Assembly: GCA_021732085.1 (NCBI GenBank)
Contig: JAKFVQ010000007.1
Location: forward strand, 248,001-312,000
Source of the DNA: Candidatus Obscuribacterales bacterium
GTDB taxonomy: Bacteria; Cyanobacteriota; Vampirovibrionia; Obscuribacterales; Obscuribacteraceae
Direction of reading: 5' to 3'
Length of the DNA stretch: 64,000 nt
The translations under genes were made by a program, and so were the position numbers. Shown in pieces: positions 18,088 through 26,375 of this stretch (the stretch's first letter is position 1; every line of letters begins with the position of its first letter). The notes below the pieces were generated by a model. It was not told where the DNA came from. It worked only from the letters and a program-made list of their open reading frames with translations, and did not search any database.

Positions 18088-18630
18088 ATGTTTTCCAATG
18101 TCATTGAGAAGTTCGAATCGATTTTCCATAAAAACAGAAAGACAGATCTTTCGGACCACCTCACACGTTTAATTCAACTCAGAGCGCATACCATAGGTGA
18201 CTGCGATTGCAGACGTTGCGCCGACTTTCTCACAAAAATGCACTGCAGTGCCAGCGAACTCTTGCATCAACACAAAATGGAACAGCGGGGCTTGTTTCAT
18301 TGGCTTTCCAATCATGGAAACAATCGCTACGTTGAAAGCCTTGATTGCGTGCAATCAAAGAGATGTGGAATCAAGCTCGATGCTCAAAAGCTGATTGTTG
18401 ATCACATGGTTGAGATCGAAAATGAATGGCAAGCCCAAAACTGCGGTAATTGTCTTACAGAAAACGATGATGATTTCTGGAGAAAACATTGGCAAACAAT
18501 CAAACAATCACTGCAAGCACAGTATCAAAAACATCCAGAGGAATCTGATGAATTGTCCACGCTTAGTCGCACCGTCTGCTCAAAGACCATTGCAAATGCA
18601 CAAAAGCAACACCATACGTGGTACAGCTAA
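18088..18630 (+). CDS. Cys/His-rich soluble protein, unrecognised
   Basis: 180 aa from the ATG at 18088, chosen because GGAGG (18073-18077) is 10 nt upstream; the TTG at 18079 is too close to it. Cys and His are unusually frequent: CDCRRC near residue 43, KMHC, HQHKMEQ, CVQSKRC, NCGNC. Helices around them (DHLTRLIQLRAHTIGDCDC) suggest a metal- or heme-binding helical bundle, somewhat like chemoreceptor zinc-binding modules, but I do not recognise the family. No signal peptide. Confidence 0.6.
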   Translation: MFSNVIEKFESIFHKNRKTDLSDHLTRLIQLRAHTIGDCDCRRCADFLTKMHCSASELLHQHKMEQRGLFHWLSNHGNNRYVESLDCVQSKRCGIKLDAQKLIVDHMVEIENEWQAQNCGNCLTENDDDFWRKHWQTIKQSLQAQYQKHPEESDELSTLSRTVCSKTIANAQKQHHTWYS

Positions 18631-18739
18631 GCGCAAGACGAACAGTCAGAGCAGGAGCAAAAGAGAATAAGCTTGATACAAGGGCGCAAATTGCGCAAAG
18701 CGAGTCGGTCATAAACTGGCGCAGACTACTGGAGCAATC

Positions 18740-19189
18740 ATGAATCACAAGAAGCAGAGAGGAGGGAAAGCCCAAGGACTAGTAGAAACTGCCGCAGCAA
18801 TGGCGGTTTTAATACCACTATTTATGCTCATTTTATACGTAAGTTCTGAGATCTCACAAGCCTACATGATCAAAACAGCAATGACTGCGGCCGCTCATCG
18901 GGCAGCTAGAAATCTCTCTATAGCTTACTGGCAAAATAGCACCATATCCAACAACCGTGCGGCACAAGAATCTCTGGTACTCGATCAGATAAGAATTGGC
19001 ACAATGGTTGTCGACTCACACCAGTTCTCCGATGTGACTTACGAGCTCAACGCAACGCCGCCATCAGTAAGCGTAACTGTGACCTATACGGGCGGGCAAT
19101 ATGGGCTTGCACCATTTCCGAACCCTGACCCTTTACACCTAGGTTCCCAGTTTCAAATAAGCTCGACCGAGACACATGCATTGGAGTAG
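18740..19189 (+). CDS. TadE-like pilus assembly protein
   Basis: 149 aa. A short basic leader (MNHKKQRGGKAQGLVETAAAM) runs into one transmembrane helix (VLIPLFMLILYVS). The G-x-x-VE pattern before the hydrophobic stretch is the prepilin-peptidase-type site of TadE/TadF pseudopilins. A domain of about 100 residues follows. In Tad systems these minor pseudopilins are needed for Flp pilus biogenesis. Five nt separate its stop from the TadG-like gene. The remaining tad genes are not in the window. Confidence 0.8.
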   Translation: MNHKKQRGGKAQGLVETAAAMAVLIPLFMLILYVSSEISQAYMIKTAMTAAAHRAARNLSIAYWQNSTISNNRAAQESLVLDQIRIGTMVVDSHQFSDVTYELNATPPSVSVTVTYTGGQYGLAPFPNPDPLHLGSQFQISSTETHALE

Positions 19190-19194
19190 ATTTT

Positions 19195-20226
19195 ATGAAA
19201 AGACGACCCACCGCATTGAGAAGCTACTCCGGACAGCTTGCATATGTCCTGAGTTCGTTCATCGTTATTCTCCTGGTGATCTCGGGTGCTTTTGCAGTGG
19301 ACACATTTCACATGGTATCGGCTCAAAGAGAATTGCAGTCGGCAGTTGACGCTGGAGCACTGGCAGGAGCGTTAAGGCTGGGGAAGAACGGGAGCGAAGA
19401 GGCAAAAGCGATGGCGCTGTCAATCACGCAGAGGAATTATGTTGAAGGTGAACCTGTTTGCAATTCCTCTCCTAATACGAATGTATCAGTCTCCGCCACT
19501 AGCAGCTCAGAATATAGCCCTGGAAAAGTCACAGTTACAGCCAGCCGAGAAATAGATTGCATTTTTGCCAAAATTATTGGGATCTGGACGTGCAATGTAA
19601 CGGCTACAGCGGAGGCTAGCGGTGTAAGCATGCTCACACGGATTCCAGAGCGCATGCTATTTCCGCTTGCGGTCAGCATTGACGCCATTCCCATAGAAAA
19701 AAACGGACAACAAGGAAAGCCCTTAAGTACTTACAATGTCGGTGAGCAGGTTAAGCTCTATTTAGGTGCCACTACTGGAAAAAATGCAGCGTTCACATCC
19801 TTCACAACAGCTCCCACAAGCAATTCATATGTCAAAGCAGCAATAATAGAATGCCTATCGATCGAAACGTCCAAATCGAACAACGTTACCGTACCTTCCT
19901 TTGTCGTCGGTGACAAATTGAATATCACAAATGGCGAGGGGGCTTTCGAATACATGCTCAAAGATCCGGCGTATGGCGCATTGCTCAATGCACCATACCA
20001 GGTATTTCCAGTAATTGAAGGTGAGCCCACTTATAATCAAAACCGCGCTCTTGTCGGTTTTGTCGCAATCAAAATAACCGCGATTTCAAAGGAAAAGGGC
20101 GAGCCGATCTTAACTGGCGTGATAATTAGACCTGCGCTGAGGGGCAGTTCCGGAACCCCTTATGAAGGTAGCTACAAAGACGTTATTGGGAGAATCTCGC
20201 CTTTCACCGTCAGGCTCATCCGATAG
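19195..20226 (+). CDS. TadG-like protein
   Basis: 343 aa. The N-terminus has one transmembrane helix (LSSFIVILLVISGAFAVDTFHM) followed by QRELQSAVDAGALAGALRLG, the diagnostic Tad/DUF2134 pattern. After that comes a large beta-rich external domain (about 100-343) with Tyr/Thr-rich strands. TadG proteins are envelope-anchored factors of Flp pilus assembly. Transcribed with the TadE-like gene. A GC-rich hairpin at 20234 may end the operon. Confidence 0.8.
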   Translation: MKRRPTALRSYSGQLAYVLSSFIVILLVISGAFAVDTFHMVSAQRELQSAVDAGALAGALRLGKNGSEEAKAMALSITQRNYVEGEPVCNSSPNTNVSVSATSSSEYSPGKVTVTASREIDCIFAKIIGIWTCNVTATAEASGVSMLTRIPERMLFPLAVSIDAIPIEKNGQQGKPLSTYNVGEQVKLYLGATTGKNAAFTSFTTAPTSNSYVKAAIIECLSIETSKSNNVTVPSFVVGDKLNITNGEGAFEYMLKDPAYGALLNAPYQVFPVIEGEPTYNQNRALVGFVAIKITAISKEKGEPILTGVIIRPALRGSSGTPYEGSYKDVIGRISPFTVRLIR

Positions 20227-20233
20227 CAAGGAA

Positions 20234-20268
20234 ACGGCGCCGTGCCGAGTGGGAGCACGACGCCATTT
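20234..20268 (+). terminator. Possible terminator after tadG-like gene
   Basis: GGCGCCGTGC and GCACGACGCC form a stem with one mismatch, followed by ATTTGCC. Position just after the stop favours terminator use; the T run is poor. Confidence 0.45.
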
Positions 20269-20547
20269 GCCTGGGTAGGGCGCGAGAAAACCTATAATCG
20301 AATTAGAGACCGCCTCCGATTCCACCGAAGTTGTTGATGACGAAGGTACCGATTAAATGGACCATTGTAGAGTCGCTTTGCAGAACCAGACTACTGGTGC
20401 AAGGATTTCCCTAGGACTTGCGGGTAAACGACTTGAACAGAACTTATCAGCTACTTGCGATTATAACAAACATATTCGAATGTCAAACAAAAATTTGATG
20501 GTATCACATACGGTTTTCCACACTGCCACCATATTTAGAGCATACGG
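20269..20547. other. Gap between convergent operons
   Basis: No supported gene. On the minus strand a 20-codon ORF (20303-20365) ends in a Gly-rich hydrophobic peptide (GTFVINNFGGIGGGL), but it has no RBS. It might be the relic of a pilin-like end. Confidence 0.3.
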
Positions 20548-21268
20548 TCAAAGTTCCTGCCTCTTACAGCTAACGAGGAGGCGGTCCATTGAGACAATAT
20601 TGGCGCAGCAAAAAACGTGCGCGGCACAGATTAATGCGAGGGAATGCTCTGCGAAGAAGAGTGAGATCAACGAAAGTATAAACTCATCAAAGGGATCTCT
20701 ATCCACCACTTCGCAGAGTCCTCTATAGCAGCACCCCTCATCTATAGCGCCCAAGTTACAATTCACGATCTTATTCGCCGCCTTTTGAATATGTGCACCT
20801 TCTCCGACCGCGGAGAGTTGCATTACCCCACAGCTATTTTCATCTTCCAAAACGATGATACGACCGATAGAACTTTTTAAAGACTCGTCTTGAACGCTGA
20901 TCTGTTTTGTTGCAGTTGCAGCAGCCTCCTTTTCTTGTTCTAGTGCCTCTATAGCGTCTTCATACAGATTAGGAACGTCCCTTTTCGCAGATTGCTCTTG
21001 CAGCGCATCGGCAACAAATTCCGTTCTTGATATAAATTCTGCTTCTTCCTCGATAGAAATGTTTTGTACCCCAACAGAGTTTTCATTCGGCGAATTCTGA
21101 GAAAGCCTTGCATATGCTCTCTCAACGGCTTTGTGCATTCGCGCCAATTCAATCGAACGCTGGAGTTAACTTGGAATTCTTCAATTGCCCATAGACCCAA
21201 CAAGGGATCTCTGCAGCTAAAACAAGCACAAAAGCGACTGCTAGCCAAAACACTTGTACCTTGCACAT
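20548..21268 (-). pseudogene. Secreted Cys-containing protein, apparently frameshifted
   Basis: Two pieces in different frames. The first (21268-21149, 39 codons) starts at an ATG with a strong RBS (aaggatggctt) and encodes a signal peptide (MCKVQVFWLAVAFVLVLAAE, then PCWVYGQ), ending in TGA. The second is open from a TTG at 21147, one base further on, to 20548 (199 codons), and begins with an amphipathic helix (ELARMHKAVERAYARLSQ). The join is consistent with a frameshift near 21150-21165, or less likely with stop-restart coupling. The later part has scattered cysteines (VNCNLGAIDEGCCYRGLC) and a hydrophobic C-terminus. Its segment PNLYEDAI resembles PNPYEDTI in the gene at 22587. Confidence 0.5.
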
Positions 21269-21289
21269 AAGCCATCCTTACGAGTTCGC

Positions 21290-21922
21290 TCAGAAAAATG
21301 AGAGCTGGCGAGTAGCCAAAATACACATTAGAGAAATGAAAAGGCAAGCAGATCCCATCTGATTGGTAAGCCAGGGAAACTTGCCCGCGCTACAACTTGC
21401 AGAACCGATAATTCGGCATAACATACAAGCGAGGATGCAAAATTGGTCAGAGAAATGAATAACAGTCGTAGGGAGCAAACATAACCGCCCACCGGCAGGC
21501 CAGTTAGCTGAGCATCTGAATTGCGGAGGAACTTCATAATGAAAATGGTGCCTAGTCTCAATACATATTTTAGGCAAAGCAAGAACTACTATCGGGATGA
21601 AATCATGTTGGTGTTCCCTCAAGAATTGCTCCGTGTCACTTTTTAATTCCTCCTCAATCAGCTGACATGACTTCAAAGAATTAGTATCCGATGGAGCCGG
21701 TACATTCGTTTTCGGAAAATCAATACTTAGTGATTCTTGGAGCGATCCGTATTTCCGGTAAATCTGTGAGTCACGTGATTTGATGATTTCAATCAGTTTT
21801 GAGTAATGGCGGATGCTCGATGTGTCCCAAACTTCCAAAGAGATTCGGTCACTTGCAGGAATTCTAAGTAAGATGAGGAAAGCACAAATCGCAATGGTTG
21901 CAAGTACATTGATCACGATCAT
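21290..21922 (-). CDS. Membrane-anchored Cys-rich protein, unrecognised
   Basis: 210 aa from the ATG at 21922, which has a textbook SD (aaggaggagaccaa) before it. An N-terminal anchor (MIVINVLATIAICAFLILL) is followed by a polar region with one long helix, then hydrophobic Cys-rich segments (SDQFCILACMLCRIIGSASC and SACLFISLMCILA). Middle gene of a leftward three-gene operon, spaced 32 and 21 nt from its neighbours. Function unknown; position next to TadE/TadG suggests an envelope role. Confidence 0.55.
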   Translation of the reverse strand: MIVINVLATIAICAFLILLRIPASDRISLEVWDTSSIRHYSKLIEIIKSRDSQIYRKYGSLQESLSIDFPKTNVPAPSDTNSLKSCQLIEEELKSDTEQFLREHQHDFIPIVVLALPKICIETRHHFHYEVPPQFRCSANWPAGGRLCLLPTTVIHFSDQFCILACMLCRIIGSASCSAGKFPWLTNQMGSACLFISLMCILATRQLSFF

Positions 21923-21954
21923 TTGGTCTCCTCCTTTCAAACATAGCTAGAACA

Positions 21955-22587
21955 TCAGAACCGTTCGGAAATTAGTGCGCAGAATAGATGGGTAAACGAA
22001 ATCAATACACAAAGCGACTCGGCATAATATCTTGGTATTAGCTCGGAGAGCCCCATCCAAAGCAACATTACAATATTGCTAAAAAGGTTTCCGAACAGTG
22101 GCTCCGCGGAACGATGGCACCCTCCGGCAAAGGTAACATTGACACTTTCCAAAGAGGCGTTGGCTAGATTGTTCCATGCTTTCTGAAGCTGTTGTACTTC
22201 ACCAATTTTTGCAGCCTGCTCAACTAATGAGCAATTCAGATCACTTACACTAGGGCATTGGCCGATTCCAGATTCAACAACAGAGCCACAACACCCAGAA
22301 ATTGCATACGTTTGACCATTTGCTGCGGCTACGGCGCGCTCCGCAGGCGTCATTACGATAATGGTATCTTCATAAGGATTCGGAATCGTGCCAGCTTTTA
22401 TTCGTCTCTCGGAAGCTCGCGATGATTGCTTGAAGGCTTTGCGACAAGGAACAAACGGTGTGTCCTGCACAGGCTCAAGATCCTCTGAGTGACATTCGGC
22501 AGCGGGAGCACGTGCGCAAGAAAGTAGAAAGAAAAGCGCAAAAATCGCGCCAAGAGTATTTGACTTGTTCATAGAAAAATTGTCCAT
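21955..22587 (-). CDS. Secreted or lipoprotein-like Cys-rich protein, unrecognised
   Basis: 210 aa from the ATG at 22587 (ggaagcgtttctct upstream); the frame continues to a TTG at 22620. The N-terminal hydrophobic stretch GAIFALFFLLSCARAPAA could be a lipoprotein signal (LLSC) or a cleaved signal peptide. Later parts contain CCGSVVESGIGQCP, DLNCSL, GGCHR and a C-terminal hydrophobic region (NIVMLLWMGLSEL, then SLCVLISFTHLFCALI). First gene of the leftward three-gene operon. I recognise no family. Confidence 0.55.
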   Translation of the reverse strand: MDNFSMNKSNTLGAIFALFFLLSCARAPAAECHSEDLEPVQDTPFVPCRKAFKQSSRASERRIKAGTIPNPYEDTIIVMTPAERAVAAANGQTYAISGCCGSVVESGIGQCPSVSDLNCSLVEQAAKIGEVQQLQKAWNNLANASLESVNVTFAGGCHRSAEPLFGNLFSNIVMLLWMGLSELIPRYYAESLCVLISFTHLFCALISERF

Positions 22588-23112
22588 AGAGAAACGCTTC
22601 CAGGCATGGTCTGGCAGCAAGAGTGATCAAAAAAGATCAGAGATCGCGTGTTCGAATCTGACATCGATAGAAGAGCGGACAGTTAGTCCAAGCTTCATCG
22701 GTGCACATATCGCCTATGCATTTAGAACGTGTGACGGCGCCTAGTCCCGCGTGCCGTCGATATAAATAGTGAAAGATTATAGAACCATAACAAAAGGTTG
22801 CGAGCTTGCCTAGATACCAAATTCGATGGCATTGGGAAATCTACTAGGTAGAGCATCAAGCAGTGAAGTTCGCTCTATGTGCCGGCGGGACGCCGGCGGT
22901 GCGGGGGGTTCGCCTGGAATTGAGCGGTGAAGAAATAGGCAGAAGCAGGCAGGATGCCTCGCCCGTTAGCGGCGCTTCGAAGCAGGCAGAGCACGGCGCT
23001 CCCATTAGAGGCAATCCGAAGAGGGAAGGACGCCTGCGCTCCCGTTAGCTGCAATTCGAAGCAGACAGGATGCCTGCGCTCCCAATCAGCGATCCAGAAT
23101 AAGCGGAACTCG
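22588..23112. other. Intergenic region with repeat block
   Basis: About 520 nt between two leftward genes. The part 22588-22860 should carry the promoter of the Cys-rich operon; no clear hexamers are seen. The part 22878-23090 is filled by tandem GC-rich repeats listed separately. No RNA gene is recognisable. Confidence 0.4.
22878..23098. repeat. Tandem array of about 40-bp GC-rich units with small palindromes
   Basis: Starts with GCCGGC-ggga-GCCGGC-like sequence, then from 22940 about four degenerate units with the order (A)GGCAGGATGCCT, GCGCTCCCRTTAG, GGCAATTCGAAGC. The unit boundaries fall at the repeated cgaag(c). The AGGCA-TCC-TGCCT type core is the same kind of small palindrome that occurs inside truA's N-terminal extension and inside the kinase gene at 50507. 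Confidence 0.7.
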
Positions 23113-23778
23113 CTAGCTTTTCGATCCGTTTAGTTCTTTCACGATCTTCATCGCTTCGGTGACGTGCTTTGGACCATCAGACATCGAATTGAATAAATAG
23201 CGGATTACGCCCTCTTTGTCGATCACGTACGTGACGCGACCTGGCAGTATCTTCATCGTGGTGGGGACGCCGAATGCTTTGCGCGCCATATTGCTGGTAT
23301 CAGCTAGCAAGTGGAACTGCAGGTGGTGCTTCTCAGCGAATTTCTTGTGCGAATCAACGGAATCTGAACTCACGCCAATTACTTCAGCACCAAGATCTTT
23401 GAACGCGTCAAAACTATCGCGGAATGTGCAGGCCTCAGTTGTACAGACCGGCGTGTCATCCTTTGGATAGAAGTACAACACGACGACTTTCTTCCCACGA
23501 AAATCGCCAAGAGAAACTGTTTTGCCAGACTGATCGGGCAGGGAAATATCCGGAGCGTGATCGTTGACCTGTAAGCCTGTTGCTTTGCTCATCTTTTCGC
23601 TTCCTTTTTTAGAGTCATCTGCAGTCTTCACATCTTTAGCGGCTTTGCTCTTGCCGTCCGCTTGACTACCGTTTTTCTTCGCATCTGCGTCATCAGCGGT
23701 CATGGCAGGAAGATTTGCGGTGAAGAGATACAGAAGGGATAAAGCCACAGTCCCCGAAAGAAATCTTTTCTTGCTCAT
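23113..23778 (-). CDS. Exported peroxiredoxin, Bcp/AhpC-TSA type
   Basis: 221 aa from the ATG at 23778 (RBS aggattgttgac). Residues 1-28 look like a signal peptide ([21 protein letters not shown]), then a Lys/Asp/Ser-rich linker to about residue 65, then the thioredoxin-fold peroxidase domain. [19 protein letters not shown] holds the peroxidatic C112 and resolving C117 of the two-Cys Bcp pattern. It reduces peroxides with thiol donors. Most Bcp proteins are cytoplasmic; the added signal and linker imply an extracytoplasmic version. Confidence 0.9.
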   Translation of the reverse strand: MSKKRFLSGTVALSLLYLFTANLPAMTADDADAKKNGSQADGKSKAAKDVKTADDSKKGSEKMSKATGLQVNDHAPDISLPDQSGKTVSLGDFRGKKVVVLYFYPKDDTPVCTTEACTFRDSFDAFKDLGAEVIGVSSDSVDSHKKFAEKHHLQFHLLADTSNMARKAFGVPTTMKILPGRVTYVIDKEGVIRYLFNSMSDGPKHVTEAMKIVKELNGSKS

Positions 23779-24106
23779 GTCAACAATCCTATCCACACAT
23801 TGAAGGACCATTCTATATCAGCTCATCCCCCATTATGCTGAATGCAACACAAGAAGAAGCCAATACTGCAGAGCAACCTTTGCAAAAAATAGCAAGAAGA
23901 AACCCTGCCAGGGGGTGGCAGGGCTTCAACGTGGTGAGAACTGAGTACGAACAATTAGAATGACCTTCGGACCACAGCCAGTGTTCCCAAAAAATCAAAA
24001 ATTCTCAAAAGAAATTTTCCGATCTTTATCGACCGCTCGAAAACAAGGCGAGCACTACCACGCCTAATATCAGCAATCCGGAGAGCGGAATCCTTTAGGC
24101 TCTGAT
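23779..24106. other. Intergenic region with a terminator-like hairpin
   Basis: About 330 nt. It contains a strong inverted repeat at 23901-23925, listed separately, and AT-rich sequence near 24000. No gene seen. Confidence 0.4.
23895..23925 (-). terminator. Terminator-like hairpin, minus strand
   Basis: Read on the minus strand, AAGCCCTGCCA and TGGCAGGGTTT form an 11-bp stem around ccccc and continue into TCTTCTTGCT. Probably ends the leftward transcript from 25056-24107, though it lies about 180 nt after that stop codon. Confidence 0.6.
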
Positions 24107-24703
24107 TTACTTAGCATCAAAGAGTTGCATGGTGTAAATGTAATCATGCAAAATTCCAGCTTCTTGGGTAAGAGCATATTGCAAAAGACGCTGACGCAAC
24201 GGCGCGCTGTGTTCTATATAGCGCGTTATCTCATCGCGCATGATCCAATAATTCTTGCAATTTTTGAGACCAGCGGCGCGCATAACGCTTTCGCCCACTT
24301 GCGCACAGATTCCATTACCAGACATTGAAACCGTGGTAAGAATCTCATGTACTGGGGAAGCCAAAACCATTTCGTCCAACAACCAGGCACTACCGGTGAT
24401 GAATTCGTTGAACCATTCTTCATCACAAATGTTTTGTTCACTCAAAGTCAAATGAACCTGAGCAACTGTTATCTCTTTCAGACACTGGCTAAATGTAAAT
24501 TCGTTAGAAAGCCTGCTTACGGCAGCTTGGGCATCGACCCCGAAGTCGCCACGAGCGACACGCTCACAAAAATGACGAAGGAACTTAAGTGACTCGGTCA
24601 TCAGAGTCTTACTCAATACGAAGGCACGCAATCCGCGTTCATTCTGACTAGGATTCATATCGTTGTTTGCGACGAAAGTCACTGCCGTAGAACTCGTAAT
24701 CAT
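24107..24703 (-). CDS. Hypothetical helical protein
   Basis: 198 aa. Soluble, mostly helical (SLKFLRHFCERVARGDFG, EITVAQVHLTLSEQN), without signal peptide or recognisable catalytic motif. Its ATG overlaps the stop of the upstream 118-aa gene by 4 nt (ATGA), so the two are translationally coupled. An in-frame ATG at residue 16 is an alternative start. The two probably act together; function unknown. Confidence 0.6.
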   Translation of the reverse strand: MITSSTAVTFVANNDMNPSQNERGLRAFVLSKTLMTESLKFLRHFCERVARGDFGVDAQAAVSRLSNEFTFSQCLKEITVAQVHLTLSEQNICDEEWFNEFITGSAWLLDEMVLASPVHEILTTVSMSGNGICAQVGESVMRAAGLKNCKNYWIMRDEITRYIEHSAPLRQRLLQYALTQEAGILHDYIYTMQLFDAK

Positions 24704-25056
24704 CTTGCTTGTCCCAACTTTCCGCTTGAGGGAATCTCCGGCAATCCGAGCGCGGCACAGAGATCTTCAATCGGGGGGAGATCAATTATACGACGTTCCT
24801 GCATTTGGGCCAGCATGGTGTTTTGCGCTTGAGCTCTAGGCATCTCAAACTTCGGTCGCAATACTGAGCCATTTTCAGTTGCCGAGAATAAAACTGGTCT
24901 ATTGGCAAAAGGGAAGTTCCAGCCGCGGGGATCAAATTGTTGAAGCCTATCGATTAGATCTCGCGAACGCTTACGTTCATCAAGCCCATTAGCTTTTATC
25001 GGGCTGCCACTTGCGGCAGCTTGCTTGTGATTCGGCTTCGTTTGACAGACTTGCAT
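24700..25056 (-). CDS. Hypothetical polar protein, first gene of a two-gene operon
   Basis: 118 aa with RBS ggggaagggaaca. Polar N-terminus, then RDLIDRLQQFDPRGWNFPFA, then a Gln/Met/Arg helix (AQAQNTMLAQMQERRIIDLP), and the C-terminal LGLPEIPSSGKLGQAR. No known family seen. The promoter must lie in 25057-25249, shared with the divergent gene at 25250. Confidence 0.55.
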   Translation of the reverse strand: MQVCQTKPNHKQAAASGSPIKANGLDERKRSRDLIDRLQQFDPRGWNFPFANRPVLFSATENGSVLRPKFEMPRAQAQNTMLAQMQERRIIDLPPIEDLCAALGLPEIPSSGKLGQAR

Positions 25057-25249
25057 TGTTCCCTTCCCCAGTCATCCTTAATGACATAGCAATAGTAGAT
25101 CCGCAGGATGAACCGCTTGGGTCGCAGAAATGACTTTTTTGGGTCACTGGATTAATTGAGACAATGGTCACAACTCCGACACATCTCCAACACGTCTTGA
25201 ACACCAACACTCTCTAAAGTTCAGTCATGGGGAATTTGAGGAAGGGTAA

Positions 25250-25801
25250 ATGAAAATTGACAATCCAACAACAGCAGAAGAACAAGGCAATGAATGCAAG
25301 CAACGCGATGAAAGCAAGCGAATTGATGAGCCGCTCAATCCGTTTCAAAACGAAATATTTAAGTGCCCTGACTTAGAGAACTGCCCTGCACCAGAGGCAC
25401 CGTCTGGAGCAAAGAATAAAGCCGATACTTCAAACAAGCAGCAACCCGATATGTTTGAAAAGCTCTGGTCATTGCCCGGCATTATTCTGGCCGGGCTGGA
25501 CAAAGATGCGCACGAAGTTTATCGCGACAAATACACGCGCGTAAATGACGAGATAGATAAAGCAGCAACAGAACGAGTTATCGGATCAATGTCCGACGTT
25601 GAAAGAACAAATTTTGAACGTGATCGCAAAAATTGGCACAATGATCAACGTGAGTACGACCAAAAATTCCTGCGCGCCAGCAGAGGCACTGGAATGCTCG
25701 GGTTCCCCACGGAGCCGTTTAAGCCTGACAGTATCAGGCAGTTTGAGTACCAGGTGGAAAGCATGAGAGCCAAAATCCTTGAGGAAATGCGTCGGAAATA
25801 G
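25250..25801 (+). CDS. Hypothetical charged protein
   Basis: 183 aa with RBS gaggaagggtaa. The first 65 residues are polar and probably disordered, with CPDLENCPAPEAP. Then a helical charged domain follows (DMFEKLWSLPGIILAGLDKD, YRDKYTRVNDEIDKAATERV). No signal peptide or membrane segment. Divergent from the operon at 25056-24107. Function unknown. Confidence 0.55.
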   Translation: MKIDNPTTAEEQGNECKQRDESKRIDEPLNPFQNEIFKCPDLENCPAPEAPSGAKNKADTSNKQQPDMFEKLWSLPGIILAGLDKDAHEVYRDKYTRVNDEIDKAATERVIGSMSDVERTNFERDRKNWHNDQREYDQKFLRASRGTGMLGFPTEPFKPDSIRQFEYQVESMRAKILEEMRRK

Positions 25802-25883
25802 TCATAAAATCCAATACTTGAAAAGGTAGGTCCAGCCTACCTAGTGTGTTCTGCTCAATTAAGATACCGAATTTAATGCCGAA

Positions 25884-26165
25884 TCAAATTGAGTTCTGTT
25901 TGGAAAGAATACTCATGTTTCCATCTACATGCCTTTCTATTTCGCAATTCTCCAGTGCACCGGAATCAATTCTCAAATGACGCGCAACTGCCTCGCGAAT
26001 CATTTCATCAGACAAACTCGGATTCACATGCAGAATATCCAGAGGAATGTCCTCACTACTTTGCGCACAACGGACATGCATAACTAGAGCGCTAAGTTCT
26101 GTGGTCGTGATTTCCTCAGCCAATGGATTATCATTTTGATCTTCAGCACGATTAATTTCGTTCAT
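25884..26165 (-). CDS. Small hypothetical protein, possibly ubiquitin-like fold
   Basis: 93 aa from the ATG at 26165 (agaggatggagctg upstream); an ATG at 26174 is also in frame. After an acidic N-terminus the pattern is strand (ALVMHVRCA), IPLDILHVNP, SLSDEMIREAVARHLRI, ENCEIERHVDGNMSI. The alternation of strands with one helix recalls small beta-grasp proteins; this is shape-based inference only. Confidence 0.55.
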   Translation of the reverse strand: MNEINRAEDQNDNPLAEEITTTELSALVMHVRCAQSSEDIPLDILHVNPSLSDEMIREAVARHLRIDSGALENCEIERHVDGNMSILSKQNSI

Positions 26166-26375
26166 CAGCTCCATCCTCTCAGTTGCTCGGTCGTTTCAAG
26201 TCAGAGATGAGACTGGGCGCCTAATGGTTCCCTCAGCTCACTGCATGCGAATTGAGCTGCCATATTGTTGCCAATAGACTTTTGACCAGAACAAGCAAAT
26301 AGAACGATAATAGCGCTAGCTCTTTAACAAGAAGTCATGCATAAATCTCTTGCGGTTGGATAGAGTGTTGCATTA

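Noticed and set aside
20303-20365. 20-codon minus-strand ORF ending in a Gly-rich hydrophobic peptide (pilin-like end)
   Set aside because: No RBS and too short; at best a relic.
20949-21347. 132-codon minus-strand ORF overlapping the frameshifted gene
   Set aside because: Composition is not protein-like; the overlapping signal-peptide frame has the better RBS and the other frame has the coherent helix.
22640-22680. tRNA-like T-loop sequence (gtgttcgaatctgac)
   Set aside because: No acceptor, D-arm or anticodon arm can be folded around it. I found no tRNA, rRNA or CRISPR array anywhere in the window.
22863-23048. 61-codon rightward ORF
   Set aside because: It only translates the tandem repeat array.
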